Part shown: positions 17,067-25,620 of the stretch, in pieces | Numbering within the stretch: position 1 is the stretch's first letter | Layout: each line of letters begins with the position of its first letter | Assembly (NCBI GenBank): GCA_964599565.1 | Contig: CAZRFE010000022.1 | Location: 1 to 33,698 of the forward strand | Source of the DNA: JAJUFS01 sp964599565 | GTDB lineage: Bacteria > Pseudomonadota > Gammaproteobacteria > Natronospirales > JAJUFS01 | DNA: 33,698 nucleotides | Direction of reading: 5' to 3' | The notes under the pieces: model-generated | Databases searched by the model: none | The model's input: only the letters and a program-made list of their open reading frames with translations | What the model was told of the DNA's origin: nothing | Position numbers and translations under genes: made by a program

Positions 17067-17173
17067 CAGCCGCCGCCATTGCCCGATGTGCGGCGGGCGG
17101 ACGCCTTCACATGTCCGCCATTCATCTCCAGCGCAGCGCTGGCCAGCGCTGGTGCAATGTCGCGCAACCTCAT
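17066..17173 (-). CDS. Short upstream ORF (35 codons) coupled to the AraC-GAF gene
   Basis: This 35-residue ORF starts MRLRDIAPALASAALEM. A good AAGAGAGG ribosome-binding site stands about six bases before the ATG. Its TGA overlaps the AraC-GAF ATG by one base (TGATG), the classic geometry for termination-reinitiation. The peptide is not similar to the 23-residue leader of the paralogous regulator, though the arrangement is the same. No family is recognised. Confidence 0.5.
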   Translation of the reverse strand: MRLRDIAPALASAALEMNGGHVKASARRTSGNGGG

Positions 17174-17405
17174 GGAAATCCTCTCTTTGTAAAAGCGCCG
17201 ATTCTGTGCCGGCCAATGCATGCCGCCAAGAGGCAAAGCGCGCCGCAAGCGCCCGGCTGGATGGCGAGTCAGCTAATCCGGATGCACGGGCAACTGCCGG
17301 GCAACATATGGACGGTCGGACAGGTACGCGCGACTCGCGGACAAGACGGTGCAGGGCGCAGAACGCTCAATTACGTCCTTCGCCATCAATGAGGAACCTG
17401 ACGTC
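17174..17405 (+). other. Divergent spacer upstream of the SAM methyltransferase gene
   Basis: This non-coding spacer of about 230 bases lies between the leader ORF of the AraC-GAF gene (-) and the methyltransferase gene (+). An AGGAAC ribosome-binding site for the methyltransferase is at its end. No clear promoter hexamers or operator dyads could be picked out by eye. Confidence 0.5.
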
Positions 17406-18218
17406 ATGAATGCGCCGACCGATCTCTCCGGTCTCAAGATTCGCCAGCGCACCGCGTGGGCCAGCGGCGACTACGCCGTGATCGGCACGACCCTGCAGCT
17501 TGTCGGGGAACTGCTGGCCGAAGCCTGCGACCTGCGCTGGGACGAAAACGTGCTGGATGTCGCCGCCGGCAACGGCAATGCCACGCTCGCCGCCGCGCGC
17601 CGCGGCTGCAAGGTCATTTCCACGGACTACGTGTCGTCCCTGCTGGATCGCGGCGCGAAGCGCGCGAACGCCGAAGACCTGGACGTGGAGTTCCAGATTG
17701 CGGACGCCGAGGCCCTGCCCTTCAAGGACGCGACGTTCGATGCGGTGCTGTCGACCTTCGGCGTGATGTTCGCGCCCGTGCAGGAACAGGCCGCCGCGGA
17801 ACTCGCGCGGGTCTGCCGGCCCGGCGGCCGGATCGGTCTTGCCAACTGGACGCCGGAAGGGTTCGTCGGCCAGATGTTCAAGGTTCTGGGCCGCCACCTG
17901 CCGCCGCCGGCCGGCGCGCGCCCGCCATCGCTGTGGGGAACCGAGGATCATCTGCATGCGCTGTTCGGCGAACGCGCAGCCGCCATCGATACGACGCGAC
18001 GCATGTTCAACCTGCGCTACCGCTCCGCGCGGCATTTCGTTGAGACATTCCGGACATGGTACGGGCCAGTGCATACCGCGTTCGCCGCCCTGTCGTTCGA
18101 GAAGGCGCAAGTGCTGGAAAACGACCTCATCGAGCTGCTGGACAGCATGAACCAGGCAGGCCCGGGGTCGCTGGTCGTGCCGAGCGAGTATCTCGAAATC
18201 GTCATCACGCGCGCCTGA
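17406..18218 (+). CDS. Class I SAM-dependent methyltransferase
   Basis: The 270-residue soluble protein has a Rossmann-fold methyltransferase domain. Motif I is VLDVAAGNGNATLAAARRG, the motif II region is ADAEALPFKDATFDAVLSTFGVMF, and LARVCRPGGRIGLANWTPEG follows. This is the Methyltransf_11/UbiE-like layout. The substrate cannot be told from sequence. The gene diverges from the AraC-GAF regulator, repeating the regulator-methyltransferase pairing seen with mddA. An AGGAAC site precedes the ATG. A strong intrinsic terminator follows about 135 bases after the stop. Confidence 0.88.
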   Translation: MNAPTDLSGLKIRQRTAWASGDYAVIGTTLQLVGELLAEACDLRWDENVLDVAAGNGNATLAAARRGCKVISTDYVSSLLDRGAKRANAEDLDVEFQIADAEALPFKDATFDAVLSTFGVMFAPVQEQAAAELARVCRPGGRIGLANWTPEGFVGQMFKVLGRHLPPPAGARPPSLWGTEDHLHALFGERAAAIDTTRRMFNLRYRSARHFVETFRTWYGPVHTAFAALSFEKAQVLENDLIELLDSMNQAGPGSLVVPSEYLEIVITRA

Positions 18219-18242
18219 ACGGGGCCGAGTGCCTCCCGCGCG

Positions 18243-18323
18243 ATGATCAGCCAGGGCGTCGCCCGGTTCGGCGGCGCCCATTACAACAACGTGCGCAGCT
18301 CCCGCACGACTACCAAGGGCTGA
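18243..18323 (+). pseudogene. Short ORF or gene remnant after the methyltransferase
   Basis: A 26-codon ORF, MISQGVARFGGAHYNN and ten more residues, lies in the same frame as the methyltransferase and follows its TGA after eight codons without another stop. It has no ribosome-binding site. It looks like the C-terminal end of some other protein left behind by rearrangement. A stop-codon readthrough extension is a less likely alternative. I do not recognise the family. Confidence 0.25.
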
Positions 18324-18353
18324 GTTCCCCCTCCCCCCAGGGGGACTTGATGG

Positions 18354-18380
18354 ACGGCCGCAACGCGGCCGTTCATTTTC
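18354..18380 (+). terminator. Intrinsic terminator after the methyltransferase gene
   Basis: Arms ACGGCCGC and GCGGCCGT form a perfect 8-bp stem with loop AAC, followed by TCATTTTCTT. It ends the plus-strand transcript and overlaps the 3' end of the convergent deacetylase gene. Confidence 0.75.
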
Positions 18381-19410
18381 TTCCCGGGTTGATCCACGGA
18401 TGGCTGTACCAGTACCAGCGGGGAGCCGTCCGGTGCGGCGCGGTGCAGTTGTAGCGGCTGCGCCCCTGCGGAAGCGCGCTGTCCGTTCGAACTTCCGCGC
18501 GACGTTCCGCGCGATTCGTCCAGCGAATCTCGAGCGCTTCGCTGCCGAAGTAGCAGGCGAGACGGTCGAGGTCTGCCGCGCTTTCGCCGAACGCGAGTGT
18601 CAGCACCGGCGCTTCACCGTCACCGACCAGCGGATCGACGGGAGCAGCCTCCTCCACCGCGAAAGGCAGCGTGCGCGCCTTCAGCGCAAAGTCGGGAAGT
18701 TTCCCGTAGCGTTCGTTGACCGGAAAGCGCGGCAGTGCGCGAAGATCGTCATGCACGCCCGCCGCGCCGGAATGCTGGCCGAACGCGACGTATCCCATTG
18801 CTTCGAGCATCTGCATCATCGCAACGTCGTACTCGCCGAACGGATACGCGAACAGCTGCGGTGACGCATTCACACGGGTATCGATCTCTTCCTGCAGCCG
18901 TGACTGTCCTTTCGCAATGTCCGCGCGCACGCGTTGCTGCCATTCCTGTTCCGTCTCGTTTTCCTTCCGCTGCACAAGATAGCCGTGCGATGCACCGTGA
19001 TTCGCGAGCGTGGCGCCCGCCTCGTGCAGCTCGCGCAACTGCGCCCAGGTCATGTACCCCGAGAGTCCAAGATCGATCGGATCGGTCGCGACGAACACGG
19101 TGAACGGCATGCCGCGCGAGCGCAGCATCGGGTATGCATGTTCGTGGACGCTCGCGTACGCATCATCGATGGTGATGACGACAACCCCGTCGGGAACAGC
19201 CTTGCCCTGCTGCAGGGAGGTCACCAGCTTCGGCAGCGGCCAGACATCGAAGCCTTCGCGTTCAAGGAAATCGAGCTGCGCCTCGAACTGCGCGAGCGTG
19301 ACGCTGGTCGATGGAAACTCCGCTTCACCGAACCGGTGATACATGAATATCACCGCCGATTTCGCAGGCAGCGCGAAGACCAGCAGGAATGCAACCAGAA
19401 GCCTTTTCAT
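18373..19410 (-). CDS. Polysaccharide deacetylase family protein (NodB-type)
   Basis: The 345-residue protein has a signal peptide (MKRLLVAFLLVFALPAKSA), so it acts in the envelope. The NodB-type deacetylase domain has FMYHRF and the metal-site motif VITIDDAYASV. A second motif HGASH gives the expected HxxxH, and FAYPFGEYD follows. PgaB-like and other CE4 enzymes remove acetyl groups from polysaccharide. The substrate here is unknown. The C-terminal 90 residues are outside the catalytic fold. The ATG at 19410 has a GGAG site nine bases upstream and matches the signal-peptide start. An upstream in-frame ATG at 19518 would run through the lpdA terminator hairpin. Confidence 0.85.
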   Translation of the reverse strand: MKRLLVAFLLVFALPAKSAVIFMYHRFGEAEFPSTSVTLAQFEAQLDFLEREGFDVWPLPKLVTSLQQGKAVPDGVVVITIDDAYASVHEHAYPMLRSRGMPFTVFVATDPIDLGLSGYMTWAQLRELHEAGATLANHGASHGYLVQRKENETEQEWQQRVRADIAKGQSRLQEEIDTRVNASPQLFAYPFGEYDVAMMQMLEAMGYVAFGQHSGAAGVHDDLRALPRFPVNERYGKLPDFALKARTLPFAVEEAAPVDPLVGDGEAPVLTLAFGESAADLDRLACYFGSEALEIRWTNRAERRAEVRTDSALPQGRSRYNCTAPHRTAPRWYWYSHPWINPGRK

Positions 19411-19424
19411 ATGCAACTCCAAAT

Positions 19425-19454
19425 GAAGAAGGGACGCCTTGGCGTCCCTTCTTC
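19425..19454 (-). terminator. Intrinsic terminator between lpdA and the deacetylase gene
   Basis: Arms GAAGAAGGGACGCC and GGCGTCCCTTCTTC pair perfectly over 14 bp around a two-base centre. On the minus strand a pyrimidine/T-rich stretch follows. It probably ends the sucA-sucB-lpdA transcript. The stem finishes only five bases before the ribosome-binding site of the deacetylase gene. Confidence 0.75.
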
Positions 19455-19553
19455 GAATCACATCGTTCAGCAGGCAGGAGCGAGGATTTTTCGTCAGTGG
19501 CGAGGCGGCTTCCAGCAACGCCAGGGGCGAAAAAGACCGCTCCCCTTCTACTG

Positions 19554-20990
19554 CTACTTCCTGTTCACACCGTGGATCATCATGTTGTCCACGCCGAGCG
19601 CCGCCTCGTGAATCGCTTCGCTCAGCGTCGGGTGCGCGTGGATCGTGCGCTGGATGTCTTCTGCGCTCGCGCGGAATTCCATCGCCACGACAAGCTCCGC
19701 GATGAGTTCGCCGGCCATCGGCCCGACGATATGCACGCCGAGAATCTCATCCGTATCCTTGTGCGCCAGCATCTTCACGAAACCCGTCGCCGCTTCCATC
19801 GCCTTCGCGCGGCCGTTCGGGCCGAACGGGAACTTGCCGCTCTTGTACGGCACGTTCTCCTTCTTGAGCTGCTCTTCCGTCCTGCCGACCCACGCGATTT
19901 CCGGCTGCGTGTAGATGATCGACGGAATCACCTCGTAATTCATTTCCGCGGTCTTGCCGGCAATGTGATCCGCCACCGCGATGCCTTCCTCCGTCGCCTT
20001 GTGCGCAAGCATCGGGCCGCGCACGCAGTCGCCGATCGCCCAGACGTTCTTCACGTCCGTGCGGCATTCCTCGTCGACCTTGATGAAGCCGCGCTCATCG
20101 AGTTTCACGCCCGAACCTTCCTCGATGAGATTCTCCGTGTACGGGCGGCGGCCGACGGCAACGATGAGCCGGTCGACCTTGAGTTCGTGCTCGCCGTCCT
20201 TGTCCTTGTAGCTGACAACGACTTCCTTCTTCGAGGTTTTCGCGCCCGTCATCATCGCACCGAGCTTGATGTCCAGACCCTGCTTCTTGAACTCGCGCGC
20301 GGCGGTCTTCGCCAGCTCCTGGTCCGCCATGAACAGGAAGTTTTCCTGCGCTTCGAGAATGGTGACTTCCGCACCGAGACGCTTCCACACGGAACCAAGT
20401 TCGAGACCGATCACGCCCGCGCCGATCACACCCAGACGCTTCGGCACCTCGTTCAGTTCCAGCGCCTTCCAGGAATCGATGACGCGATCGCCATCGAACG
20501 GCGCCGCCTTCAGTTCGACCGGCTGCGAGCCGGCGGCGAGGATGACGTGCTTCGCTTCATACACATCCTTCTTCTTCGGGTCGTCGAAATCCGTGACTTC
20601 GACCTTGCCGTTCTTCAACAGGCGGCCATGACCCTTGATGCCGTCGATGCCGTTGCCCTTGAAGAGCTGGCCGATGCCGCCGGTGAGCTGCTTGACGATG
20701 TTCGCGCGCCGCGACTGCATGGTGCCAAGATCAAGCTCGACCTTGCCGAGCTTCACGCCGTGCGCTGCAAGCTCGTGGTTCGCCTTGTGGAACATCTCGG
20801 AGGATTCGAGCATCGCCTTCGACGGAATGCAGCCGGCGTTGAGACACGTGCCGCCGAAGCTGTGCGAACCGTCGAAATTCTTCCATGAATCGATGCACGC
20901 GACCTTCAGGCCGTTCTGTGCAGCGCGGATCGCCGCCGGGTAGCCGGCCGGGCCGCCGCCGATCACGATCACATCGTAGGACTTGCTCAT
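19554..20990 (-). CDS. lpdA: Dihydrolipoyl dehydrogenase (E3)
   Basis: E3 reoxidises dihydrolipoamide of 2-oxoacid dehydrogenase complexes with NAD+. The 478-residue protein has the FAD-binding fold VIVIGGGPAGYPAAIRAAQ and the redox-active disulfide in GGTCLNAGCIPSK. The NAD-binding motif is LGVIGAGVIGLELGSVW, the second FAD motif is NVWAIGDCVRGPMLAHKA, and the active-site His-Glu pair is in HAHPTLSEAIHEA. It is the third gene of the 2-oxoglutarate dehydrogenase cluster, about 190 bases after sucB. That gap contains a strong hairpin. Confidence 0.97.
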   Translation of the reverse strand: MSKSYDVIVIGGGPAGYPAAIRAAQNGLKVACIDSWKNFDGSHSFGGTCLNAGCIPSKAMLESSEMFHKANHELAAHGVKLGKVELDLGTMQSRRANIVKQLTGGIGQLFKGNGIDGIKGHGRLLKNGKVEVTDFDDPKKKDVYEAKHVILAAGSQPVELKAAPFDGDRVIDSWKALELNEVPKRLGVIGAGVIGLELGSVWKRLGAEVTILEAQENFLFMADQELAKTAAREFKKQGLDIKLGAMMTGAKTSKKEVVVSYKDKDGEHELKVDRLIVAVGRRPYTENLIEEGSGVKLDERGFIKVDEECRTDVKNVWAIGDCVRGPMLAHKATEEGIAVADHIAGKTAEMNYEVIPSIIYTQPEIAWVGRTEEQLKKENVPYKSGKFPFGPNGRAKAMEAATGFVKMLAHKDTDEILGVHIVGPMAGELIAELVVAMEFRASAEDIQRTIHAHPTLSEAIHEAALGVDNMMIHGVNRK

Positions 20991-21095
20991 TTCAACTCCT
21001 GGATTCTTCTTTGAAATTTAAGACGACCATCAAGGCCCCGGGGCCTGCGCTCGCGTCAGGTCCTGAGCCGTGGATCCTGTTCTGAAACAAGGCGC

Positions 21096-21152
21096 GGAAT
21101 TTCCTGTCGCGAGGAGTCGCCGTTTGCGTAATGACAAGCGACAGAAAATTCC
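21096..21152 (-). other. 15-bp hairpin in the sucB-lpdA spacer
   Basis: On the minus-strand transcript GGAAUUUUCUGUCGC pairs with GCGACAGGAAAUUCC over all 15 positions, with one U-G wobble, around a 27-base loop. No T-run follows it. It may be an RNA processing or stability element, or a weak attenuator that sets lpdA expression apart from sucAB. A 14-base palindrome (21033-21046) also lies in this spacer. Confidence 0.6.
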
Positions 21153-21182
21153 AGCAACGCCGTATCAGGACAAAGGACGCGC

Positions 21183-22421
21183 TCAGACGCCGATCAGGAA
21201 CCGCGCCGGATCCTCAAGCATCTCTTTGATGGTGACCAGCGTCAGCACTGCTTCACGGCCATCGACGATGCGGTGATCGTATGTCAGCGCGATGTACATC
21301 ATCGGGCGTGCAACCACCTGGCCGTTCACGACGACGGCGCGTTCCTTGATGGCGTGCATGCCGAGGATCGCGCTCTGCGGACGGTTGAGGATCGGCGTGG
21401 AGAACAGCGAACCGAACACGCCGCCATTCGTGATGGTGAACGTGCCGCCGGTGATGTCTTCGAGCGCAAGACCGCCTTCGCGCGCCTTCTTCGCGTAATC
21501 GCCGATCGCCTGCTCGACGCCGGCAAGGCTCAACTGGTCCGCGTCGCGCACGACCGGAACAACGAGACCCTTCGGCGTGGAAACGGCGATGCCGATGTCG
21601 AAGTAATCGTGGTAGATGATGTCGCTGCCTTCGACGGATGCATTCACGACCGGGAACTTCTTCAGCGCCTCGATGGCAGCCTTGACGAAGAAGCCCATGA
21701 AGCCGAGCTTCACGCCGTGCTGCTTCTCGAACGCATCCTTGTAGTTCTTGCGCAGTTCCATGACCGCGGTGAGGTCGACCTCGTTGAACGAGGTGAGCAT
21801 CGCCGTTTCGTTGTTGGCTTCCATCATGCGCTCGGCGACGCGCGCGCGCAGGCGCGACATCGGCACGCGACGCTCTTCGCGCGCACCGGTTGCGCGCGGC
21901 GCAGCCGGGGCTGCGGCAGGCTTCGCGGCCGGTGCGGATTTCGCCGCGCCCTTGTCGCCACCCTTCTCGATGTAGTCGAGCACGTCCGCCTTGGTCAGGC
22001 GTCCGTCGCGACCGGTGCCGCGAATCTTCGCGGGATCGAGTTCGTGCTCATCGACAAGACGGCGCACGGACGGACTCAGCGGCTTGCCGGCGGACGATTC
22101 CTCGTCGTCGGCTTCGGCGGCAGGTGCGGCCTGCTTCGGCGATTCCTTCTTCTCTTCCTTCGGCGCGGACGCTGCGGCGGCCTCGCCTTCCTCGAGGATC
22201 GCGATCACGTCGCCGCCGGTGACGGTTGTGCCGTCTTCGACCTTGATGCTCTTCAGGATGCCGGAAGCGGGAGCCGGCACTTCGAGCACGACCTTGTCCG
22301 TCTCGATGTCGACGAGGTTCTCGTCGCGCTCGACGCGGTCACCCGCCTTCTTGTGCCAGTTGACCAGCGTCGCGTCGGCGACGGATTCCGGAAGTTGCGG
22401 AACCTTGACTTCGATGCTCAT
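21183..22421 (-). CDS. sucB: Dihydrolipoyllysine succinyltransferase, E2 of 2-oxoglutarate dehydrogenase
   Basis: E2 transfers the succinyl group to CoA in the TCA cycle. The 412-residue protein has one lipoyl domain, with the lipoylated lysine in DIETDKVVLEVPAP (about residue 43). A Glu/Ala-rich linker leads to a peripheral-subunit-binding domain with SPSVRRLVDEHELD and GTGRDGRLTKADVL. The catalytic domain has the active-site motif YDHRIVDGREAVLTL near the C-terminus. It overlaps sucA by four bases, so E1 and E2 are translationally coupled. Confidence 0.97.
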   Translation of the reverse strand: MSIEVKVPQLPESVADATLVNWHKKAGDRVERDENLVDIETDKVVLEVPAPASGILKSIKVEDGTTVTGGDVIAILEEGEAAAASAPKEEKKESPKQAAPAAEADDEESSAGKPLSPSVRRLVDEHELDPAKIRGTGRDGRLTKADVLDYIEKGGDKGAAKSAPAAKPAAAPAAPRATGAREERRVPMSRLRARVAERMMEANNETAMLTSFNEVDLTAVMELRKNYKDAFEKQHGVKLGFMGFFVKAAIEALKKFPVVNASVEGSDIIYHDYFDIGIAVSTPKGLVVPVVRDADQLSLAGVEQAIGDYAKKAREGGLALEDITGGTFTITNGGVFGSLFSTPILNRPQSAILGMHAIKERAVVVNGQVVARPMMYIALTYDHRIVDGREAVLTLVTIKEMLEDPARFLIGV

Positions 22422-25282
22422 GCCTTCTCCGTTCCTGTTTTTCTAGCGGTTTTCCTGTTGCGCTTGCCGCCGTCCAGCGCCTCGACGATCAGCGCCTTCT
22501 GTTCGGCAACGTGCATCTGCACATAGCCTGCGGCGGTCGACGCCGCGTGCTCGCGGCCTGCGTAGCGCAGTTCGTGGCGCGACTGCAGTCCCTGCTGCAG
22601 GCGGTGCCGGATCTGGTACCACGCACCCTGGTTCATCGGTTCTTCCTGGCACCAGACGATGTCGTTCGCGTTCGCGTACTTCTTCAGCTGTTCCTCGTAT
22701 TCCTTCTCGGGGAAGGGATACAGCTGCTCGATGCGCACGATGGCGACATCGCTGCGCTCGTCTGCGCGCCTTGCTTCAAGCAGGTCGAAGTAGACCTTGC
22801 CCGAGCAGAAGACGACGGTGCCGACCTTCGCGGCATCCAGCGCGTCGATCTCGGGAATGACGTGGTGGAACTGCCCGTGCGAGAGATCGTCGAGCGGCGA
22901 GACGGACAGCTTGTGGCGCAGCAGGCTCTTCGGCGTCATCACGATGAGCGGCTTGCGCACGAGACGCATCATCTGCCGGCGCAGCATGTGGAACATCTGC
23001 GCGGGCGTCGTCGGCACGCACACCTGCATGTTGTGCTGCGCGCACAGCTGGAGATAGCGCTCAAGGCGCGCGGAGGAATGTTCCGGTCCCTGCCCTTCGT
23101 AGCCATGCGGCAGGAACAGCGCAAGACCGCACAGCCGTCCCCACTTCGCTTCACCCGCGGCAAGGAACTGGTCGATCACGACCTGTGCGCCGTTCGCGAA
23201 GTCGCCGAACTGCGCCTCCCAGATCACGAGCGCATTCGGATCCGCAGTGCTGTAGCCGTACTCGAAACCGACCACCGCTTCCTCGGAAAGCAGCGAATCC
23301 ACGATCGTGACGCGCGTCTTGTCGTCGGTCAGCGTGCCGAGCGGTATGTACGTCGATGCATCTTCCTGGTTATGCAGCACGGCATGGCGATGGAAGAACG
23401 TGCCGCGCCCGGCGTCCTGGCCGGTGAGGCGCACGGAGAAGCGATCCGTGAGCAGTGCCGCGTACGCCATCGTTTCCGCGAAACCCCAGTCCATCGGCAG
23501 TTCGCCCGCAAGCATCTTCCTGCGGTCATCGATGATCTTCTGCACGCGCCCGTGCAGCGTGAAACCCTCCGGCAGCGTGGTGATCGCCTCGCCGAGCGTC
23601 TTCACGCGTTCCGCGCCGATGGTGGTATCGACCCTTGCATCGGGCCTTGCCTGGTCGAACTTCGTCCAGTCGGCCGTGTATTCGTTGCCGATCATGCCGA
23701 GCGTCGCCGGTGCAACGGAACGTCCCGCTTCCAGCCCGGCGCGATAATCCTCGACCATCTTCTTCGCCGCAGCCTCGTCGATCATGCCCGCATCGCGCAG
23801 CTGGTCCGCATACAGTTCGCGCGTCGTCTTGTGCTGCTTGATCGTCTTGTACATCACCGGCTGCGTCGCCGACGGCTCGTCGGCTTCGTTGTGGCCGTGA
23901 CGGCGATAGCAGACGAGGTCGATGACCACGTCCTTGTTGAACTTCATGCGGTATTCGAGCGCAAGGCGTGCGGTATAGAGCACGGCTTCCGGATCGTCGC
24001 CGTTCACGTGCAGGATCGGCGCCTCGATCATCTTCGCAACGTCGGTCGCGTACGTCGTCGAACGCGCGTCATCCGGGTTGCTGATCGTGAAGCCGACCTG
24101 GTTGTTCACCACGATGTGAATGGTGCCGCCGGTGTAGAAGCCGCGCGCCTGCGAAAGCTGGAACGTCTCGAGCACGACACCCTGGCCCGCGAACGCGGCA
24201 TCGCCATGAATCAGCACGGGCATGACCTTCGCGCCCTGGCTGTCCGCGCGGCGGTCCTGCCGCGCACGCACGGAGCCTTCGACAACCGGGTTCACGATCT
24301 CGAGGTGCGAGGGGTTGAACGCGAGCACGAGATGCATGTTGCCGCCCGGCGTGCGGATGTCGGAAGAAAACCCGAGGTGATACTTCACGTCGCCGGAACG
24401 GTCGGTGACCTTCGGGTCATAGACACCTTCGAACTCGGAGAAGATGTCGCTCGGCGACTTGCCGAGCACGTTGATGAGCACGTTCAGCCGGCCGCGATGC
24501 GCCATGCCGACGACCATCTCCTGCACGCCCGCGCGTCCGCCCTGCTGGATCACGTCGTTGAGCAGCGGAATCAGGCTTTCGCCGCCTTCCAGCGAGAAAC
24601 GCTTCTGGCCGACGAAGCGGGTATGGAGGTATTTCTCCATGCCTTCGGCGGCGGTGAGCTGCTCGAGCACGAAGCGGCGGTCGTCCGCCGTCGCGTCCAG
24701 CCGCCCGCGGCTCGCTTCGATCGTGTCCCGCAGCCAGCGGCGCTCGTCGTTGTTCGTGACGTGCATGTACTCGAAGCCGATGGAGCCTGCGTATGTCTGC
24801 TTCAGCAGCGCGAGGATGTCGCGCAGCTTGCGACGGTCCGGACCGGTGAGCGCGACGGTGCTGAACTCGGTGTCGAGATCCGCTTCCGACAGGCCGTGGT
24901 AGGCAAGGTCAAGATCCGGCTCGTTCGCCTCCGATTGCAGCTTGAGCGGGTCAAGCTGCGCGCGGCGATGGCCGCGCGCGCGGTACGCCTCGATGAGCCG
25001 CATGACAGCGGCCTGCTTCTCGATCAGCGCCGTGCTCATGCCGCCGCTTGCAGCGGCCATGCGTGGCGCGCGCGCGCGCCGTGCGAATTCCGCGATGATC
25101 GGGCCATGCGCGATGTCCGCACCCGCCGGCGACGCCGCCTGGAAACCGCGGAAGAAATCCCGCCAGCCGTCTTCCAGGCTGTCCGGATCCTCCAGGTACT
25201 GTTCGTAGAGTTCTTCGAGATACGCGGCGTTGCCGCCCGAAAACAGGGATGAGCGAAGTTGCTGTTCGTAGGAGTCGTTCAT
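22418..25282 (-). CDS. sucA: 2-oxoglutarate dehydrogenase E1 component
   Basis: E1 decarboxylates 2-oxoglutarate with thiamine diphosphate. The 954-residue length fits the family. It begins SYEQQLRSSLFSGGNAAYLEELYEQYLEDP, the usual E1o N-terminal segment. Downstream it has EYMHVTNNDERRWLRDTIE, GMAHRGRLNVLINVLGK, and the diphosphate-binding region IHGDAAFAGQGVVLETFQLSQ. VCYRRHGHNEADEPSATQP follows, and the pyrimidine-domain part includes RHAVLHNQED. It is the first gene of sucA-sucB-lpdA; sdh genes and sucCD are not in this window. A possible promoter lies about 145 bases upstream. Confidence 0.97.
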   Translation of the reverse strand: MNDSYEQQLRSSLFSGGNAAYLEELYEQYLEDPDSLEDGWRDFFRGFQAASPAGADIAHGPIIAEFARRARAPRMAAASGGMSTALIEKQAAVMRLIEAYRARGHRRAQLDPLKLQSEANEPDLDLAYHGLSEADLDTEFSTVALTGPDRRKLRDILALLKQTYAGSIGFEYMHVTNNDERRWLRDTIEASRGRLDATADDRRFVLEQLTAAEGMEKYLHTRFVGQKRFSLEGGESLIPLLNDVIQQGGRAGVQEMVVGMAHRGRLNVLINVLGKSPSDIFSEFEGVYDPKVTDRSGDVKYHLGFSSDIRTPGGNMHLVLAFNPSHLEIVNPVVEGSVRARQDRRADSQGAKVMPVLIHGDAAFAGQGVVLETFQLSQARGFYTGGTIHIVVNNQVGFTISNPDDARSTTYATDVAKMIEAPILHVNGDDPEAVLYTARLALEYRMKFNKDVVIDLVCYRRHGHNEADEPSATQPVMYKTIKQHKTTRELYADQLRDAGMIDEAAAKKMVEDYRAGLEAGRSVAPATLGMIGNEYTADWTKFDQARPDARVDTTIGAERVKTLGEAITTLPEGFTLHGRVQKIIDDRRKMLAGELPMDWGFAETMAYAALLTDRFSVRLTGQDAGRGTFFHRHAVLHNQEDASTYIPLGTLTDDKTRVTIVDSLLSEEAVVGFEYGYSTADPNALVIWEAQFGDFANGAQVVIDQFLAAGEAKWGRLCGLALFLPHGYEGQGPEHSSARLERYLQLCAQHNMQVCVPTTPAQMFHMLRRQMMRLVRKPLIVMTPKSLLRHKLSVSPLDDLSHGQFHHVIPEIDALDAAKVGTVVFCSGKVYFDLLEARRADERSDVAIVRIEQLYPFPEKEYEEQLKKYANANDIVWCQEEPMNQGAWYQIRHRLQQGLQSRHELRYAGREHAASTAAGYVQMHVAEQKALIVEALDGGKRNRKTARKTGTEKA

Positions 25283-25620
25283 GTCCGACGGTTCTTCCCG
25301 ACGTTCCGATGAATTTGCCGTGAATTGCAGAGATGCGCCGCAAGCCGGCCGGAAATGCGCGCCCGCCGTTGGCCGCGCGGGATGAGGGAGAGCACTGCCG
25401 GTGGCTGGTCACGCAGGCGCAAAAGTTTAGCGGAATCGCTCTGAATAAGAAATGCCGCAGCCGGGAAAAAATCCAGTATTCACGCGGGTTTGAACGGTAA
25501 ACCGCCGTCATGTCCGCGGCATCAAACATTCAGATTCACGCAACGGCCCCTTCACGCCGCTGTCATCGCCGATGACTAACCTGCGCGCCATTGCAAAGCC
25601 GATCCTTGATGGAGGAAACC
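25283..25620. other. Divergent intergenic region upstream of sucA
   Basis: These 338 bases separate sucA (-) from a small gene (+). The part next to sucA is a likely 5' leader of about 140 bases. The AT-richer middle (about 25420-25510) is where promoters would lie. A GGAGGAAACC ribosome-binding site for the plus-strand gene ends it. No long ORF or convincing RNA fold was seen. Confidence 0.5.
25424..25451 (-). promoter_or_regulatory. Possible sucA promoter
   Basis: On the minus strand TTCTTA, a 16-base spacer and TAAACT resemble a weak sigma-70 promoter in an AT-rich patch about 140 bases before the sucA ATG. The -35 matches consensus at only three positions. Confidence 0.3.

Noticed and set aside
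21033..21046. AGGCCCCGGGGCCT palindrome as an operator
   Set aside because: It is a GC-only palindrome of a kind common by chance in GC-rich DNA, and no promoter lies next to it; mentioned only with the sucB-lpdA spacer.
22511..25252. Very long plus-strand ORF of more than 900 codons opposite sucA
   Set aside because: It is antisense to sucA, has no recognisable domain, is rich in Arg/His/Leu as expected of a GC-rich shadow frame, and sucA on the other strand is certain.
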